Shown: positions 31,140-33,356 of the stretch, piece after piece
Position numbering within the stretch: the stretch's first letter is position 1
Layout: each line of letters opens with the position of its first letter
Assembly: GCF_900545795.1 (NCBI RefSeq)
Contig: NZ_URAR01000021.1
Span: 1-33,356, forward strand
DNA length: 33,356 nucleotides
Direction of reading: 5' to 3'
Source of the DNA: an uncultured Veillonella sp.
GTDB taxonomy: Bacteria > Bacillota > Negativicutes > Veillonellales > Veillonellaceae
Notes under the pieces: model-generated
What the model saw: the letters and a program-made list of their open reading frames with translations, nothing else
Databases searched by the model: none
What the model was told of the DNA's origin: nothing
Made by a program: the position numbers and the translations under genes

Positions 31140-32485
31140 CGTCTCCTAATCCTTTCGTACAAATACAAGAAATAAACGTATTTACTGTAATCTACACGTC
31201 CCGGCGTAAAACGACTGCGCGTTTCTTCGCGAAGGGAAGGAATATGTCCGGCTATGCCAATCTTCTGTTTTGCTAATGCTGTACGATGGGCAATATTAAA
31301 CAAAATTGAAATGGCAATAATATTCATAAATAACGAGGACCCACCATAGGATACAAATGGCAACGGTACCCCTGTAACAGGAATCATACCGCAAACCATG
31401 AGCATATTAAATACGGCCTGTCCACCGATAACAATAGTAATACCGGAGGCTAATAGTTTGCCATAGTAGTCCTTAGCATTACTTGCAATGCTAAAGCCAT
31501 AAACCATAAACATGCCCACAACAAAGGCCAATAACAAGGAACCTATAAGACCTGTTTCTTGCGCCCACACGGCAAAAGCAAAGTCCGTATGTGCTTCTGG
31601 TAAATAATAATACTTGGCTGTACCTTGCGCCACACCTTGGCCAAAAATACCGCCAGACCCAATGGCCACCATACTTTGCACACTTTGATAACTCAAGCTC
31701 TGTGCATATCCCCAAGGATCATACCATGCAACAATACGTTTCCAACGATATTCCGAATGTTGAACCGCCATAAAAGCCAGAATCCCTAGCACTACTACAG
31801 TTCCTACAAAGAGTTTCAATTGCGCTCTAGAAAGTCCTCCTAATAAAATGAGCATAACGGGTAGCGCTAAAATAATAGCTGCCGTCCCCGTATCCGGTTC
31901 CACAAAGGTTAAGGCAGCAAAGACCATAGGCATTAACAAAGCTCTTGCAAAGAATGGACCATCCTGACCTTGCCACCCCTTAGGAAAGGAAAAGGGCCAT
32001 TTGTAATTATACGTTTCAAACCACGAAAGCCCATGCTTTTGAATACGTCGCTGTAAATCAATATAGTGAGCACTCACTAAAATAGCCCCCAGCTTAGCAA
32101 ACTCCGAAGGCTGAATCGATACGCCGCCTAAACGAATCCACCGCTGTGCACCATTGATAACATCACCTTTAATTAATACGGCAATGAGCCCCACTACAAC
32201 AATTGTGACTGTTAAATACAGCGCTCTTTGGGTACGGAACTTTTCATAGTCCATGCGATAGCACAAATATCCTATAGCACAGGAAAAAATCAAATACCCT
32301 ATATGACGAATATAATAGGATTGATACCATACGGCTTGCCCTTGAGAGGCAATCATGGTAGCACTGTAAATATTTATAATCCCAATAATAATCCACACCA
32401 AGCTAAAGAGCACAATGCCCTGTAAGTCGCTGCGAATAATATGAGCGCGCCAATACTTTATGGCTGCTTGTATCAGACTTAACAT
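31136..32485 (-). CDS. SEDS-family peptidoglycan polymerase (FtsW/RodA/SpoVE)
   Basis: Integral membrane glycosyltransferase that polymerises lipid II with a partner class B PBP in division or elongation. 449 residues with about ten helices. Family signatures: NGAQRWIRLGGVSIQPSEFAKL (111-132), FVEPDTGTA (195-202), GSGGIFGQGVAQG (277-289), LPEAHTDFAFAVWAQETGLIG (295-315) and TGVPLPFVSYGGSSL near residue 385. Asp301 of PEAHTDF corresponds to the residue essential for polymerisation (Asp297 in E. coli FtsW, from memory). FtsW versus RodA cannot be decided from this window; no PBP, mraY or mreC is adjacent. Its GAGGAGG lies inside the end of trmB and the ATG is at 32485, so the genes are tightly coupled. 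Confidence 0.95.
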   Translation of the reverse strand: MLSLIQAAIKYWRAHIIRSDLQGIVLFSLVWIIIGIINIYSATMIASQGQAVWYQSYYIRHIGYLIFSCAIGYLCYRMDYEKFRTQRALYLTVTIVVVGLIAVLIKGDVINGAQRWIRLGGVSIQPSEFAKLGAILVSAHYIDLQRRIQKHGLSWFETYNYKWPFSFPKGWQGQDGPFFARALLMPMVFAALTFVEPDTGTAAIILALPVMLILLGGLSRAQLKLFVGTVVVLGILAFMAVQHSEYRWKRIVAWYDPWGYAQSLSYQSVQSMVAIGSGGIFGQGVAQGTAKYYYLPEAHTDFAFAVWAQETGLIGSLLLAFVVGMFMVYGFSIASNAKDYYGKLLASGITIVIGGQAVFNMLMVCGMIPVTGVPLPFVSYGGSSLFMNIIAISILFNIAHRTALAKQKIGIAGHIPSLREETRSRFTPGRVDYSKYVYFLYLYERIRRR

Positions 32486-32488
32486 AGC

Positions 32489-33139
32489 CTACGCCTCCTC
32501 TGGCTTAATGGCTTCCAATCTGAAAATAGGTTGTCCTTTTTTACTAAATTTTTCTTCGTACTCTGTCTTTACATTTGGTAAATCAGTACTATGTAAATCA
32601 TATGTCACATTTTTTAAAGTCCAACCAGAATTTTTAAACTCCTCCAAGGAGAATAAGAATAAGCCTTCATTGTCTGTTTTAAAATGAACTTCTCCGGCAG
32701 GCTTCAGCAAGCGCGCATAGCGATCTAAAAATGTATGATAAGTCAAACGGCGTTTAGCATGTCGCGCCTTTGGCCATGGGTCACAGAAGTTGATGTAGAA
32801 GCGGTCAACTTCACCTGGCTCTACAATATCTTCAATGCCGCCAATATCAAATAAAGTCACGCGCGCATTAGGAGCCGCTTGTTCAAAAATCTTCTGCGCT
32901 GCATAATATAATACCCCTAATTGCACCTCAAAGCCCAAGAAATTAGCCTCTGGATGTGCTTCTGCCATCCCTGCAATAAAGCGGCCTTTACCTGTGCCAA
33001 GTTCTAAATATAAAGGTTTTGTAGTATCCTCAAATAATTCACGCCATTGGCCCTTATGAGCTTCATGGTTTTCTAAAATTACATGAGAACTGTACTCGTG
33101 AATTGCTTCATCAATCCATGGTTTTCTACGTAATCTCAT
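32489..33139 (-). CDS. trmB: tRNA (guanine-N7-)-methyltransferase
   Basis: SAM-dependent enzyme that makes m7G46 in tRNA variable loops. 216 residues, normal for the family. The SAM loop is LELGTGKGRFIAG (45-57) and the family signature is FCDPWPKARHAKRRL (118-132), with TFLDRYARLLKPAGEVHFKTDNEGLF following. It is the first gene of the trmB-SEDS-uraA operon, with only three bases between its stop and the next start codon. AAGGAG precedes the ATG at 33139. Confidence 0.96.
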   Translation of the reverse strand: MRLRRKPWIDEAIHEYSSHVILENHEAHKGQWRELFEDTTKPLYLELGTGKGRFIAGMAEAHPEANFLGFEVQLGVLYYAAQKIFEQAAPNARVTLFDIGGIEDIVEPGEVDRFYINFCDPWPKARHAKRRLTYHTFLDRYARLLKPAGEVHFKTDNEGLFLFSLEEFKNSGWTLKNVTYDLHSTDLPNVKTEYEEKFSKKGQPIFRLEAIKPEEA

Positions 33140-33169
33140 AGCATCTCCTTAAAATAAATCTCTAAACTA

Positions 33170-33198
33170 ATTATAAAAAAGGTTTTCAATTCTAGCAA
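33170..33198 (-). promoter_or_regulatory. Sigma70-type promoter of the trmB operon
   Basis: On the minus strand TTGCTA (33198-33193), a 17-bp spacer and a perfect TATAAT (33175-33170), giving a leader of about 25 bases before trmB. Confidence 0.7.
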
Positions 33199-33270
33199 AT
33201 AAAATCAAAGCCTTATTTCTATAAATGCACTATTATTCATTGTACCAACAAATACGCGTAGTTTCAATAT

Positions 33271-33340
33271 AAAAAGCTCCTCTACAGCAAAGGTTTTAGT
33301 CCTAAATTAATAGGCTCAAATCCTTGCTGAGAGAAGCTTT
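33271..33340 (-). terminator. Terminator of an unseen upstream gene
   Basis: On the minus strand AGCTTCTCTCAGCAAGG pairs with CCTTTGCTGTAGAGGAGCT (two bulged positions), followed by TTTTT (33275-33271). The gene it serves lies beyond the window's right edge. Confidence 0.75.
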
Positions 33341-33356
33341 ACATGTGCTGCTCTTT

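Overview
The window looks like a chromosomal segment of a low-GC, Gram-negative-type Firmicute, most likely Veillonella or a close Negativicute. The reasons are a trimeric autotransporter adhesin with an extended signal peptide (so there is an outer membrane), AT-rich spacers, strong AGGAGG-type ribosome binding sites, and a pyruvate-sensing module that suits a lactate/pyruvate-fermenting anaerobe. The genus is an inference. No rRNA, phage, insertion sequence or CRISPR array was seen.

Layout. 1-2213 (minus) is the 5' part of a large trimeric adhesin cut by the window edge. 2.8-6.9 kb (minus) holds gnd, an EamA permease and thrC. 7.1-8.5 kb holds tRNA-Lys(CTT), a LysR regulator and a 49-residue small protein not previously obvious. 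8.7-13.6 kb holds a BtsS-type sensor kinase, a LytTR response regulator and a convergent CstA/BtsT-family transporter, probably one pyruvate-sensing and uptake circuit. 14.0-18.2 kb (minus) holds a YqhD-like alcohol dehydrogenase, aldose epimerase, moaA and a MOSC protein. 18.7-20.0 kb is an NCS2 (xanthine/uracil type) permease broken by a one-base frameshift. 20.3-22.2 kb (plus) holds a YihY/BrkB membrane protein, a LysE exporter with a low-complexity insert, and tRNA-Arg(CCG) behind a consensus promoter. 22.4-26.5 kb holds a secreted protein of unknown function, an M48 metalloprotease, an Old Yellow Enzyme and a nitroreductase. 26.8-29.6 kb holds a divergent ClpX-like AAA+ ATPase facing away from a large XRE-type regulator, with operator-like repeats in the shared promoter region. 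29.9-33.1 kb (minus) is a tight trmB-SEDS (FtsW/RodA)-uraA operon.

Two things stand out. First, the BtsS-like kinase has Arg72, Arg99, Cys110 and Ser113 at the positions I recall as the pyruvate site of E. coli BtsS, and the promoter of the neighbouring transporter gene carries a 10-N11-10 direct repeat of the kind LytTR regulators bind. Second, the ClpX-like/XRE pair is the least explained unit here: the ATPase lacks the ClpX zinc domain, has an altered pore loop and carries a 10-residue tandem repeat in the region of the ClpP-docking loop. A further theme is how many spacers, and a few coding regions, carry short tandem repeats (11, 12, 18, 18, 21, 27 and 30 bp units). One of these is a five-fold repeat of a terminator half-stem between two convergent genes.
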